Shown here: one piece after another, positions 9,578-19,483 of the stretch
Position numbering within the stretch: position 1 is the first letter of the stretch
Layout: each line of letters starts with the position of its first letter
From: Desulfobacteraceae bacterium
GTDB lineage: Bacteria > Desulfobacterota > Desulfobacteria > Desulfobacterales > SKZT01
Assembly: GCA_011389745.1 (NCBI GenBank)
Contig: JAABTQ010000002.1
Coordinates: 186,001 to 250,000, forward strand
DNA: 64,000 nt
Direction: 5' to 3'
Position numbers and translations under genes: made by a program
The notes under the pieces: generated by a model
What the model was told of the DNA's origin: nothing
What the model saw: the letters and a program-made list of their open reading frames with translations, nothing else
Database searches by the model: none

Positions 9578-11071
9578 ATGACTATAGATATGGATATTGC
9601 GAAACAGGCGGAAGAAGGCGGAGCTGAAAAAAGTCAGCAATACGTTATCAAATGGCTCATCATATCATTTGCTGTGGGTTTAATTATCTGGTTGCTTCCC
9701 ACTCCGGAAACACTGGGCGCGAGAGGACATGCCTTTCTCGCAATGCTGGCAACAGTGGTCATACTCTGGACAACAGAAGCCCTTCCCATTGGCGTCACTT
9801 CAATCGGGGTAGGGTGTGCACTGATCCTGTTCAACGTCCAGTCTGCCAAGAGTGCCTGGGAACCCTATGCCAACAGGTCCGTCGTGTTTGTATTTTTTAT
9901 CATCATGCTTGGAGTGATGCTTGGCCAGACCACTCTACCCCAGCGACTGATGAATTATATCCTGAAACTCGGCGGCCGGAATGTCATTCGACTCAGTTTT
10001 GTCCTTTGCATGGGAGCGACTTTTCTGGCGGCGTGGACCCATGATGCCACCATTACCATCATTCTTCTCTACGCCATTTTGCCCATGTTCCTGAAAATGG
10101 GCATTACACCGGATAAGAGCAACAATTTCGCCAAGCACTTCATGTTTATCATACCGATGGGCTCAGCCTGCGGAGGAGGTGCGACATTTCTCGGAAGCGG
10201 CCGGTCTCCGGCTTCGGCGGAAATGCTCGCCCAACTCACCGGCTACACCATCGGTTTTAATGAGTACATGCTCTACCAGTTCGTACCTTCAATGGCCCTT
10301 GGTGTGGCCACCTGGGTGACGTGTCTGATTATTTATCCGCCCAAGGTCAAGGAACTTCCGGGGGAAATAGCCATTGAAAAACTGCCGGCCATGACAAGGA
10401 ATGAGAAACTGCTCTCCTGGTTCCTTGTGGCGACATTTCTCATGTGGTTTATGACGGATTGGACCGGAATCCACGTGTCCGTCGCCGGCGGCCTTTTTAT
10501 CGTCGTATGCATGGCATTTAAGGTTGTGGACTGGAAAAGATGTCTGGCTGAATATCCCTGGAACCCCCTTATGGTATTCGGTGCAGGATTTTCTCTCGGT
10601 GTGGCCATGCTGGATAGCGGTGCAGGAAAGTGGATTGCCTCACAGATATTTCCGATCTTCGTCGGCTCCTCCTGGCCTGTGGTTGCAGCCGGAGCATCCT
10701 GGATCAGTGCCGTTATCACCAGTTTCATGGCCAATGCGGCAGCCACTACGTTGCTGGTTCCGGTAGTGGTGCCCATGGCGGATATGGCCGGAACTCCGGC
10801 AGTCCCCATTGCCATGGCCGTGCCCCTGGCCACCACCTTTGTCATGCTGGTCATAGGATGCCCGCCGACCCTTATTGCTTACGGGTTTGGATACTTCTCC
10901 CAGTGGGAGGCTTTCAAGCTCTTATTCGTCCGAACAATATTAGGAGTCATCGTTCTCTGTTTATGCATGGCCGTATGGTATCCCCTGGTCGGAATGCCGG
11001 GAAATATTGACATGATGAAAACGCCGGCCAAGCTGACCATGTCGGGATATGAGCTTATTGTTGAGAAATGA
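9578..11071 (+). CDS. SLC13/DASS-family anion symporter
   Basis: 497 aa polytopic; TTEALPIGVTSIGVG, GSACGGGATFLGSGRSPASAEML, ITSFMANAAATTLLVPVVVPMA, IGCPPTLIAYGFGYFSQWE. Confidence 0.88.
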   Translation: MTIDMDIAKQAEEGGAEKSQQYVIKWLIISFAVGLIIWLLPTPETLGARGHAFLAMLATVVILWTTEALPIGVTSIGVGCALILFNVQSAKSAWEPYANRSVVFVFFIIMLGVMLGQTTLPQRLMNYILKLGGRNVIRLSFVLCMGATFLAAWTHDATITIILLYAILPMFLKMGITPDKSNNFAKHFMFIIPMGSACGGGATFLGSGRSPASAEMLAQLTGYTIGFNEYMLYQFVPSMALGVATWVTCLIIYPPKVKELPGEIAIEKLPAMTRNEKLLSWFLVATFLMWFMTDWTGIHVSVAGGLFIVVCMAFKVVDWKRCLAEYPWNPLMVFGAGFSLGVAMLDSGAGKWIASQIFPIFVGSSWPVVAAGASWISAVITSFMANAAATTLLVPVVVPMADMAGTPAVPIAMAVPLATTFVMLVIGCPPTLIAYGFGYFSQWEAFKLLFVRTILGVIVLCLCMAVWYPLVGMPGNIDMMKTPAKLTMSGYELIVEK

Positions 11072-11154
11072 CCGACTTTGAAAAACAGAGCAAAGCTACG
11101 ACAACCGGTTCTTTCATATCCCTACCCGTAAATATTGCTATAGCATTAACAGCT

Positions 11155-11187
11155 CCGGCCGGAATGATTTCCGGCCGGCTTTTTTTT
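11155..11187 (+). terminator. Rho-independent terminator downstream of the SLC13 transporter
   Basis: Perfect 10-bp stem CCGGCCGGAA-TGAT-TTCCGGCCGG followed by CTTTTTTTT. Confidence 0.93.
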
Positions 11188-11300
11188 CATTCGAAAAATC
11201 ATTTTTTTAACACAACCCGATCTTTCGCTCATTTATCAGGGTTTGAAACTTGGTAGTGATTAACATGCAAGGTACAAAAAAATAAACTATCAGCCATTAA

Positions 11301-11519
11301 TCAATGCTTGTGTGTTTTTTTTCCTGGTTTGAACATGATAATTCCGAATATCAAAACAAGAATATAAAGCTCAGAATCATCGATGAATGTTTGAGTATCA
11401 AAACCAAAAGGTCGAAACAGATTTTTATCTCGATCAATTTCTTTCCGGGTCGGCTTTTTAAAAGTCATTGTCATCATCTCACCGGTTATCGCGGTTATCC
11501 TGAAATTGAGCATCGCCAT
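11301..11519 (-). pseudogene. Internally deleted second copy of the 7.4-8.1 kb methyltransferase
   Basis: MLNFRITAITGEMMTMTFKKPTRKEIDRD joined to KNLFRPFGFDTQTFIDDSELYIL, matching MLSFRITAITGEMMTKAFKKPTTKEIER and SLFRPFGFDIQTFIDEPECYIL of the full copy; nucleotide match extends upstream. Confidence 0.85.
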
Positions 11520-11713
11520 GTGACTTTTTTTTTGTTAGAATAATTGATTGGTCACCAAAAAACAGAGTATAACACCCGTCAAAAAATTACAAAAGGGTCA
11601 GATTTAACCATATGATCACATATGGACATTTTACCTGCATATTATTAATAAATCACCCCGCCCGCTTCGATGTAACATACAGTTATTATATGTTTATTTG
11701 ATTTTAAATCGAT

Positions 11714-11730
11714 TTGGCATGACTGTTGCG
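11714..11730 (+). promoter_or_regulatory. Candidate sigma54 (-24/-12) promoter upstream of the EAL gene
   Basis: TTGGCATGACTGTTGCG: GG and GC separated by 10 nt, about 167 nt before the ATG at 11897. Confidence 0.5.
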
Positions 11731-11896
11731 TACGTTTTAGTTGTAAAATCCGGTTACAAACTCTAAGCAATTACTAACGTTTTTCTTTTTTAAAAAAGAT
11801 ATTTTCCCGGGTTACATATGAGGTTTCAATAATGGAAAATAAAAAAGAGGGTACGACAACAATATAGGAGAAGAAAAAAAATGGGAGGAAATTACA

Positions 11897-12538
11897 ATGA
11901 TCTTTTCATTTGCAAGGCAGGCGATTTACAACAATAAACATGATATCAAGGGGTACGAATTGCTCTATCGCTCATCGACAGTCAACCGGTTTCCGATGGT
12001 AGACGGCGATCAGGCAACCATGGATTTGCTGGCACATATTGCTCAAATCCTAAAATCGATCACTCATGGAAAATTGGCTTTCATCAATTACACTCGCAAT
12101 TTAATTCTGAAGGGAATACCTCTGGTTACACCAAACAGGACAACGGTGGTGGAAATCCTCGAAGATGTTCCTGCTGAATCTGATGTGGTAAAACAGTGTC
12201 AAAAACTGTCAGAAAAAGGCTATACAATTGCCCTGGATGACTTTACTTATCGTCGGGAGTTAGAGCCACTGATTTTACTGGCTGATATCATCAAAATCGA
12301 CTTTCAGAAGGCATCAGCCCATATCATCAAAAATGACATCAAAAAACTTCGGGCCTACGGGGTAAAGCTTTTGGCCGAAAAAGTGGAAACGCGGGAGGAA
12401 TCTGAAATCGCCTCGGAATCCGGTTTCGATTATTTTCAGGGTAATTTCTATTCCGAAGCTGAAATCGTCATAATGGAAGATAAGGCTATCCCCGATAGAA
12501 CCATGTCTTTGCAAAGACTTCCTCAATTACTGAATTAG
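11897..12538 (+). CDS. EAL-domain-like protein (YuxH-like EAL half, no HDOD domain)
   Basis: FARQAIYNNKHDIKGYELLYRSS, VVEILEDVPAESDVV, IALDDFTY, ADIIKIDF, LLAEKVETREESEIASESGFDYFQGNFYSEAE. Confidence 0.8.
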   Translation: MIFSFARQAIYNNKHDIKGYELLYRSSTVNRFPMVDGDQATMDLLAHIAQILKSITHGKLAFINYTRNLILKGIPLVTPNRTTVVEILEDVPAESDVVKQCQKLSEKGYTIALDDFTYRRELEPLILLADIIKIDFQKASAHIIKNDIKKLRAYGVKLLAEKVETREESEIASESGFDYFQGNFYSEAEIVIMEDKAIPDRTMSLQRLPQLLN

Positions 12539-12757
12539 GACATTCTAACCATACGCAACACAAATGTTGTATCAACCGGTTTGTTGACATTCAATCCACC
12601 CATTAATATTTTCTTTTCATTATTAAACGGCGATAGCATCCAATTTACTCCGATACAGGCCATCCGTTTTCGGGGATCTTGCATGTAATGATGATCTCCA
12701 AAACCCTCACATTAATGGAGATATTGGTTTATGTCATCCCGATTCAAATCATGAGGT

Positions 12758-14140
12758 GTGGCCATGTCAAATGCATCACCATCCGAATCGGTGGAAAAAT
12801 CCGGAATATCTCAAAGGGCCGCTTCCTGGTGGAAAAAACTGACGGCTGTTGAGCGCAGTGAGTGGCGGCCGCTGTTGTGGTCATTCAGCTATTTTTTCGC
12901 CTTGCTTTGCGGATATTACATTATCCGCCCCATGCGCGATGAAATGGGGATTGCCGGTGGTGTGGAACATCTTCAATGGATGTTTACCGGCACTTTTCTG
13001 GTGATGCTCCTGGTGGTGCCACTTTTCGGGTGGCTGGCCAGGAGCTTTGCACCCCGACGGTTTCTTCCCTATGTTTATTACTTTTTCATCGGCAACCTGC
13101 TTTTGTTTTTCGCACTGTTTCGATCCGACCTTAATCATGTCTATGTGGCACGCGCATTTTTTATCTGGGCGAGTGTTTTCAATCTTTTCATCGTCTCCGT
13201 ATTCTGGAGCTTCATGGCGGATATATTTTCAAATACACAAGCCAAACGGTTGTTCGGGGTGATTGCTGCCGGCGGCACTACCGGGGCTTTGGTCGGCCCG
13301 GCACTGACCGCCATGCTGGTGCTTCCATTGGGGCCCACCAACCTGCTGTTGCTCTCCGCGGCATTCATGGGCTGGGCGGTATTGTGCATTCACCGCCTGG
13401 TCGCATGGCAACGGTCGTCGCCCTCAACATCTTCCAGGGATGATAATGCCGAAAAAACCAAAACGGGTGATCCCGACGACACTCCCATGGGTGGAGGTGT
13501 ACTGGCGGGGATACGCCTAATTTTCCAATCACCCTATCTGATCGGAATTTGTTTTTTGATGCTTCTGTTTACCACTCTGGCCACTTTTTTATATTTTCAA
13601 CAGGCTTTCATAATCCGGGAACACTTTGATGACCCATCCCAACGCACCGCGCTGTTTGCCGCCATGGATTTTTCAGTCAACGGCCTAACCCTTGCCACCC
13701 AGATTTTTCTGACCAGTCGCATTGTTCGTCGCTTTGGCCTCGGCTGGACTCTGGCCACTGTGCCTCTTTTGCTGGCGGCCGGCTTTATGGCCCTGGGTCT
13801 GATGTCTGCGCTATGGGTGATCGTTGCCGTACAGGTCCTGCGTCGGGCTGGGAACTACGCCATTATGCGCCCTGGACGCGAAATGCTTTATGTGGTCCTA
13901 AGCAAGGAAGAAAAGTATAAAGCTAAAAATTTCATCGATACGGTGATTTACCGGGGCGGCGATGCTGCCAGTGCATGGGTTTATTCCGGTATGCTGGCCA
14001 TAGGGCTTTCAGGAGCAGGAATCTCACTGGTGGCCGTGCCGATTGCCTTTATATGGGCATGGATTTCTTACAGGCTTGGAAAACATCAGGAACAAATCGC
14101 CGCTTTCAGCATAGCTGCTGAAACGTCGGAACATAAATAG
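12758..14140 (+). CDS. Npt1/Npt2 (ATP/ADP translocase-like) family transporter
   Basis: 460 aa, about 12 TM; SYFFALLCGYYIIRPMRDEMGI, FWSFMADIFSNTQAKRLFGVIAAGGTTGALVGP. Confidence 0.75.
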   Translation: MAMSNASPSESVEKSGISQRAASWWKKLTAVERSEWRPLLWSFSYFFALLCGYYIIRPMRDEMGIAGGVEHLQWMFTGTFLVMLLVVPLFGWLARSFAPRRFLPYVYYFFIGNLLLFFALFRSDLNHVYVARAFFIWASVFNLFIVSVFWSFMADIFSNTQAKRLFGVIAAGGTTGALVGPALTAMLVLPLGPTNLLLLSAAFMGWAVLCIHRLVAWQRSSPSTSSRDDNAEKTKTGDPDDTPMGGGVLAGIRLIFQSPYLIGICFLMLLFTTLATFLYFQQAFIIREHFDDPSQRTALFAAMDFSVNGLTLATQIFLTSRIVRRFGLGWTLATVPLLLAAGFMALGLMSALWVIVAVQVLRRAGNYAIMRPGREMLYVVLSKEEKYKAKNFIDTVIYRGGDAASAWVYSGMLAIGLSGAGISLVAVPIAFIWAWISYRLGKHQEQIAAFSIAAETSEHK

Positions 14141-14142
14141 CA

Positions 14143-14213
14143 GTGCCTGAACGGAACTTCCCTCTTAGTTGGAAGGGATTGGGGGAGGGAGAAAAAAGTT
14201 TTCGTTCAGGCCC
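14143..14213. repeat. Palindromic repeat family C, copy 1
   Basis: GTGCCTGAACGGAAC...GGGGGAGGG...GTTTTCGTTCAGGCCC; same architecture as 38520-38591. Confidence 0.85.
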
Positions 14214-14233
14214 TAAATTAAGGAGGAAATATC

Positions 14234-15169
14234 ATGAACAACAATTCATTTCATTTGACACGTCGAAACTTTATTCTGAGTATGGGAGCATTTGCAGCCA
14301 CCATGGCGCTATCACCCCGGGACCTGATCGCCGAAATACGTCATCCGATTCAGCGCCCGATCCCTTCTTCGGGTGAGCTTCTTCCTGTCATGGGTATGGG
14401 AACATCTCGAACTTTCGATATCGGGAAAAATCAGGTCGTCAGAAACCAACTGACCGAAGTGGTGCAGGTATTTTTTGAAAACGGGGGCAAACTAATCGAT
14501 TCCTCCCCCATGTACGGTCGGTCGGAATCGGTTGTGGGAGACCTTCTCAAGGCAACCGGCAAGCAGGATGCAGTGTTTGCCGCTACAAAAGTCTGGATCG
14601 ACGGCCGGCAAAACGGCATCACACAAATGCAGGAATCTATGCAACGCATGGGGGTCGAGGTCATGGACCTGATGCAAATTCACAACCTGCGAGACTGGAA
14701 AATCCACCTGCCGGTTTTGAAAGAGTGGAAAGAACAAGGCATTATCCGGTACATCGGCATTACAACCTCTCACGGCCGAGAGCATGAAGCACTTGAGCGG
14801 ATTATGCAAATGGAAGACCTGGATTTCGTTCAGTTCACCTACAACCTGGAAGATCGCATCGTGGAGGATAGTCTTCTTCCTCTCGCGGCCGATCGGGGCA
14901 TCGCCACCCTGATCAACCGGCCCTTTCAGCGGGGCGATTTGTTTCGCAAGGTCAGGGGCATAGCACTTCCGGATTGGAGCACCGAACTGGGCTGCCAAAG
15001 CTGGGGCCAGTATTTCCTGAAATTCATCCTCGCCCATCCGGCTGTAACCTGCGTGATTCCGGCCACATCCAAGGTTCACCACATGGAGGATAATATGGGT
15101 GCCGGGTTCGGGCGTTTGCCGGATGCTACCATGCGGCAACGGATGCTGGCGCATTATGAATCACTATAG
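14234..15169 (+). CDS. Tat-exported aldo/keto reductase
   Basis: N-terminal TRRNFILSMGAFAATMALS twin-arginine signal; MGMGTSRTFDIG, DSSPMYGRSESVVGDLL, DLMQIHNLRDW, IIRYIGITTSHGRE. Confidence 0.88.
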   Translation: MNNNSFHLTRRNFILSMGAFAATMALSPRDLIAEIRHPIQRPIPSSGELLPVMGMGTSRTFDIGKNQVVRNQLTEVVQVFFENGGKLIDSSPMYGRSESVVGDLLKATGKQDAVFAATKVWIDGRQNGITQMQESMQRMGVEVMDLMQIHNLRDWKIHLPVLKEWKEQGIIRYIGITTSHGREHEALERIMQMEDLDFVQFTYNLEDRIVEDSLLPLAADRGIATLINRPFQRGDLFRKVRGIALPDWSTELGCQSWGQYFLKFILAHPAVTCVIPATSKVHHMEDNMGAGFGRLPDATMRQRMLAHYESL

Positions 15170-15191
15170 GAGAACTTCGTGCATCATTTCA

Positions 15192-15908
15192 CTAATATAA
15201 AAGTATCGAGTGGAAATGTTTAAAAACCTGGTAAATAAGAGGGATGAATATTGCCGGAAGCATATTGCCGATCTTTATTTTCTTAATTTCCAAAAGGCCG
15301 ATTCCGATGGCGAAAATCAGCAGCCCCCCGACGGCAGACATCTGAGAAACCACTTCAGGCAGTAAAAGGTGTTTGATCGAAGATGCGGTTATTGTAATAA
15401 GTCCTTGATAAACAAAAACCGAGACAGCGGAAAAAAGTACGCCGATTCCAAGGGTGGATGCAAATATGACAGATCCAATCCCATCGATAACAGATTTTGC
15501 AAACAGTGTCTGGTGGTTTCCGGTCAGGCCGCTCTCCATGGAACCGACGATGGCCATCGCTCCCACACAATAAAGCAGGCTGGCGGTTACAAATCCTTTT
15601 GCGATCCCTGTGCTGTCTTTTGAAAGCCGCCTTCCTATCCAATTGCCGAGTTGATCCAGCCTGTCTTCGATTCGAATCAGCTCTCCTAAAAGACTTCCTG
15701 TGGCAAGACTTATGATGACCATCAGGATAGCATCTGTTTTAATCGCTGTTTGAATACCTATCAGCACAACCGCAAGGCCGATAGCATGCATGATGGTCTT
15801 GCTGTATTTTTCAGGTATACTGCCTTTAAAAAGTAAACCAATGAAGCTTCCAACGATAATGCTCAACGTATTGACGATGGTTCCGAGCAATTTTTCGGCT
15901 CCTCCCAT
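15192..15908 (-). CDS. DUF554-family membrane protein
   Basis: 238 aa; GTIVNTLSIIVGSFIGLLFKGSIPEKYSKTIMHAIGLAVVLIGI, SLLYCVGAMAIVGSMESGLTGNHQTLFAKSVIDGIGSVIFASTLGIGVLFS. Confidence 0.9.
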   Translation of the reverse strand: MGGAEKLLGTIVNTLSIIVGSFIGLLFKGSIPEKYSKTIMHAIGLAVVLIGIQTAIKTDAILMVIISLATGSLLGELIRIEDRLDQLGNWIGRRLSKDSTGIAKGFVTASLLYCVGAMAIVGSMESGLTGNHQTLFAKSVIDGIGSVIFASTLGIGVLFSAVSVFVYQGLITITASSIKHLLLPEVVSQMSAVGGLLIFAIGIGLLEIKKIKIGNMLPAIFIPLIYQVFKHFHSILLY

Positions 15909-16079
15909 AAAAAATTTTTAAGAAAGACTCAAACTTATCTTTATCTTTAAGCCTTTGGCTTGATTGCCGCAAGAAAAACCGACATATGCATCGATTAACA
16001 TGATTATTGTGGAAGGTGAACTAATGGCATGAGGGGTGTTTCCTGGTAATCTGTGGGATTTGGTTTACCGGAGGTCGAA

Positions 16080-16110
16080 TGAAAAAGGCGGACAGCTAAG
16101 GCCGTCCGCC
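16080..16110 (-). terminator. Rho-independent terminator of the outer-membrane protein gene
   Basis: On the minus strand GGCGGAC-loop-GTCCGCC followed by TTTTTC. Confidence 0.8.
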
Positions 16111-16165
16111 CTCCAAAATGTTAACGTATATTACCAAAGACCTTTTGCTCCTTTAAGTCCCCCCA

Positions 16166-16696
16166 TTACCATTTGTAACCGAGCCCTACCGTGTAAACAA
16201 AGCGGCCGTCGTCATAATTATCATCAATATCGCCGGTACTACTGAAAAGGAATCCATATTCCATCATTCCATATATAAAAGTGCTTTCGTTGGCGAAATA
16301 TTTGAGCCCAATTTCGGGACCCATAATAACCTGATCCTTGATATCATCGCCATACACCCATCCGATATTAGCGCCGATCAGCGGCTTGAACCTCCCTAAA
16401 TCAAAATTATAATCCACTCCGACGCGAGTGGATGCATTCCATGTACTGCCTCCCTCCAAGTCGGCAAAAGCGATGCCTTGCCGAATAAACGCTTCCCATG
16501 ATTCTGTCAAAAAGTAGCCGAGTGCAGCTTGAACTGAAATAGTGGTACCATCAAAATTCTCATCGTTTTGTCCACTTCCTGAGAGGGTAAACTCCATATT
16601 GCCGGGCACATACGGAAAGGTTTCCTGCTGAGCATCGGCGGTCAATGGACACAAAATCAAAAGGGCTCCCAATAAAACCATGGTAAATTTCTTCAT
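16166..16696 (-). CDS. Outer-membrane beta-barrel protein
   Basis: 176 aa; signal peptide MKKFTMVLLGALLILCPLTADAQQ and barrel strands, ends YTVGLGYKW. Confidence 0.8.
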   Translation of the reverse strand: MKKFTMVLLGALLILCPLTADAQQETFPYVPGNMEFTLSGSGQNDENFDGTTISVQAALGYFLTESWEAFIRQGIAFADLEGGSTWNASTRVGVDYNFDLGRFKPLIGANIGWVYGDDIKDQVIMGPEIGLKYFANESTFIYGMMEYGFLFSSTGDIDDNYDDGRFVYTVGLGYKW

Positions 16697-16843
16697 CTTG
16701 TCTCTCCTTATCTAATTTTTTGCAGATTAATACAGTTTCTTTTACCTAAACCTAAACCATCCATCAAACCATCAAAAATTCATAAAAAGGTTTTGACTGA
16801 TATCCACCTCCTTTCGAGTTTTCAGAGCGGGTTAGAGACACAA

Positions 16844-16892
16844 CATTCCGGCCTCCGCCGGAATGACGATACAAAAAGATCGATAATGATTG
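16844..16892. repeat. Repeat family B half-copy
   Basis: cattccggcctccgccggaatgacgatacaaaaagatcgataatgattg, same as right half of 3635-3735. Confidence 0.8.
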
Positions 16893-17712
16893 AAAACTTA
16901 AGACTTTCAAGTTAAAAACTTACTACCCCTTATTATGCAAAGGGGGGTTGTGGAGCATTTTAACCTGTGTAAACCTTGAAAAATATTTTAAATCAATGCA
17001 TTGGATAGGCAAATGGCATTAAATAATTCTGTCACATCCCTTAAAAAAAGTCGAACATCTCCTGAACCGGCAGTCGTTGAATTTTATAAAAGCATAATCC
17101 ACGGATAAGGCAAAAACAATCAGGGAAAAACCTTATTTTGATTGGTTTTATGGAATACTCATTCCTGTAAAAACTTACTTTGGAAAAGTAGGTGATTGTC
17201 GGAGATTTTACCACCGGCGCAAAAATGTAATCATCGTAGTGAATCTGGTGGGTGGCAGCAGATGGGTGTACTTTTAAGGAAAGGTGATCATGTACCCGGC
17301 GCATTGGCTATGCAATTCATTGTATTGTTGATGCACGCTGCGATAGATTCTTATCAGCTATGTTTGTTATGGCATAAAACGATAATACCCGGTAATGGAA
17401 TACAAAAACAAGATATCTTAATCAGCAGAATTCGAAGGAATTTCAAGTATTTGACATTTTCTGAAAAAAATATCTGAAGTTATCAGAAACCAGGAACAAT
17501 AATTAATGAAAATATACTCTCTTTTTGAAACCGGAATACAGTATATAACGTATATTGAAGGGTCAAGGTAAGATCTATAATTTTTTATAAATCATGAGTA
17601 CCCTGATGAAACTCAAGCCATTTACAAGGTTGATTTGTAATCTCAGGTTTATTCCGAATTTTCAAAATTTGAAACAACCCGATGACAGAAAAAAACAAAA
17701 GGAGGAACAAAC

Positions 17713-18164
17713 ATGAAAATAATTATGGTATTATTTGCCTTGGTATCTATGGTTGGTTTTGCTTCCGAAGCACCCGCACAACGGGGGATGGATTGGAAAG
17801 GCGGAGGCGGATGGGGTCCTGATACACATTACCACAGGATGTACAACCCACAAACCATTGAAAACATCACTGGTGACGTTGTTGCGATTGATATGACACA
17901 CCCATGAAGGGCATGGGCTATGGTGTCCATATAATGGTTAAAACAGATCAGGAAACAATTTCTGTTCATTTAGGTCCTTCCTGGTATATTGAAAATCAGG
18001 ACATAAAAATTGAGGTGGGTGATAAAGTAGACGTGAAAGGCTCACGGATCATGTTCGATGATTCGCATAGCATGATCGCTGCGAAAGTGAAAAAAGGAGA
18101 CGAGACCTTAACACTTCGCGATGAAAATGGTTTTCCCGTTTGGAGTGGTTGGAGACGCAGGTAA
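17713..18164 (+). pseudogene. Small secreted OB-fold-like protein gene split by a frame change
   Basis: ORF 17713..17907 (signal peptide, ENITGDVVAIDMTHP*) overlaps ORF 17904..18164 (MKGMGYGVHIMVKTDQETISVHLGPSWYIENQDIKIEVGDKVDVKGSRI) by ATGA. Confidence 0.6.
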
Positions 18165-18321
18165 GGAATTTTGACAGGCTGTGCAATAAAATAAGGGTCT
18201 CATATCGTTAGTATTGTCAAAATTAGAATTGCTGGTTTACTCTATTCTCCTTTGATTTTTGTCTTGGATTGTGTTTTACTGAACTTGATCTTTTTCCTAT
18301 GACCTCTTCGGGAGGATTTCC

Positions 18322-18615
18322 ATGACCGATAGTGAGAATGAAAAATTTGAATACGACAAGGAAAAAGTGGATGAGTTTGCTCTTGCGCTTATGCATCTTT
18401 CCACTTTTGAAGGCGAACTGGGATTGAAAGCATGGAAAAACCTGGATTTAGGCATTTTAACAAGACTTCATGAAAAAGGTTTAATCAGCAATCCCATAAC
18501 CAGTTCCAAGTCTGTAGCTATCAGTAAAGAGGCTTCTGAGCAGGCCGAACAACTTTTCAGAAAGCATTTCGTAATCCAAAAAGAAGAAGAAAAAAAATTA
18601 ATGCCGCCTGACTAA
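18322..18615 (+). CDS. DUF6429-like protein
   Basis: 97 aa; EKVDEFALALMHLSTFEGELGLKAWKNLDLGILTRLHEKGLISNPITSSKSVAISKEASEQAEQLF. Confidence 0.7.
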   Translation: MTDSENEKFEYDKEKVDEFALALMHLSTFEGELGLKAWKNLDLGILTRLHEKGLISNPITSSKSVAISKEASEQAEQLFRKHFVIQKEEEKKLMPPD

Positions 18616-18616
18616 C

Positions 18617-19351
18617 ATGAGAAATCTCATCGATGGCCATGCCCATTTAAATGCGATTATCCCCATTGGTCCTGCAATTGAAAGGGCTTGCTCGGTTGGG
18701 GTATCACGGATTATTGCTGTGGGCATGGATTTAGAATCCAACAAAAAAACACTGGAAATTGCCGGAAATTATCCGGGGTGCGTATTTCCAGCCATCGGCT
18801 ATCATCCATGGTCCATCCTGGAAAACGAAATCGAAAATAACCTTGCTTTTATCGAAAAACACATAGACCAGTGTGTTGCGGTGGGCGAAGTCGGTCTCGA
18901 CTATAAGATCAAAGTAAAAAAGGCACTTCAATGGAAAGTATTTTCCCGGGTTTTAAAAATTGCCGGCAAAAATGAAAAACCGGTGATTATCCATACCCGT
19001 TTTTCATACGAAAGGGCACACCGGATGGTGGTGGAAGCCGGCATTAAAAAAGCCGTATTCCACTGGTATAGCGGCCCGGAAAATGTTCTTTTCCGAATTA
19101 TCGAGGATGGTTATTTCGTATCGGCAACCCCTGCCCTTGTCTTTAGTAAAGCCCATCGTGAGGCCATAGCTAAAGCACCTTTGGAAAAAATCCTAATTGA
19201 AACCGACTCACCGGTCAAATATCGGTATAAAACCTCAGAACCCGCTGATTTGCTTGAAACCCTTCAACAGCTTGCTCGACTAAAAGAGATTTCCGAGGAC
19301 AAAGTTGCCCTTATTACCACTGAAAACAGCACACGACTTTACGGAATCTGA
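18617..19351 (+). CDS. TatD-family metal-dependent hydrolase
   Basis: LIDGHAHLNAI, AIGYHPWSI, VAVGEVGLDYKIK, PVIIHTRFSYERAH, ILIETDSPV. Confidence 0.9.
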   Translation: MRNLIDGHAHLNAIIPIGPAIERACSVGVSRIIAVGMDLESNKKTLEIAGNYPGCVFPAIGYHPWSILENEIENNLAFIEKHIDQCVAVGEVGLDYKIKVKKALQWKVFSRVLKIAGKNEKPVIIHTRFSYERAHRMVVEAGIKKAVFHWYSGPENVLFRIIEDGYFVSATPALVFSKAHREAIAKAPLEKILIETDSPVKYRYKTSEPADLLETLQQLARLKEISEDKVALITTENSTRLYGI

Positions 19352-19483
19352 AAACCGTCATGCTGCTTGACTTTTGTTGGGTGTAACCATAAAGTTATTT
19401 TTAAATGAAAAACAAATCCTGGGCAAGTGTTAGGATTGTTTTATGATTAATACAGTAGGTATAAGGCGTGCAAGGAGTATTCT

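Noticed and set aside
17904-17907. TGA in the split OB-fold gene as a second selenocysteine codon
   Set aside because: Reading through in the same frame gives THPURAWAMVSI and a nearby stop; homologous-looking sequence continues in another frame, so this is a frame change, not Sec.
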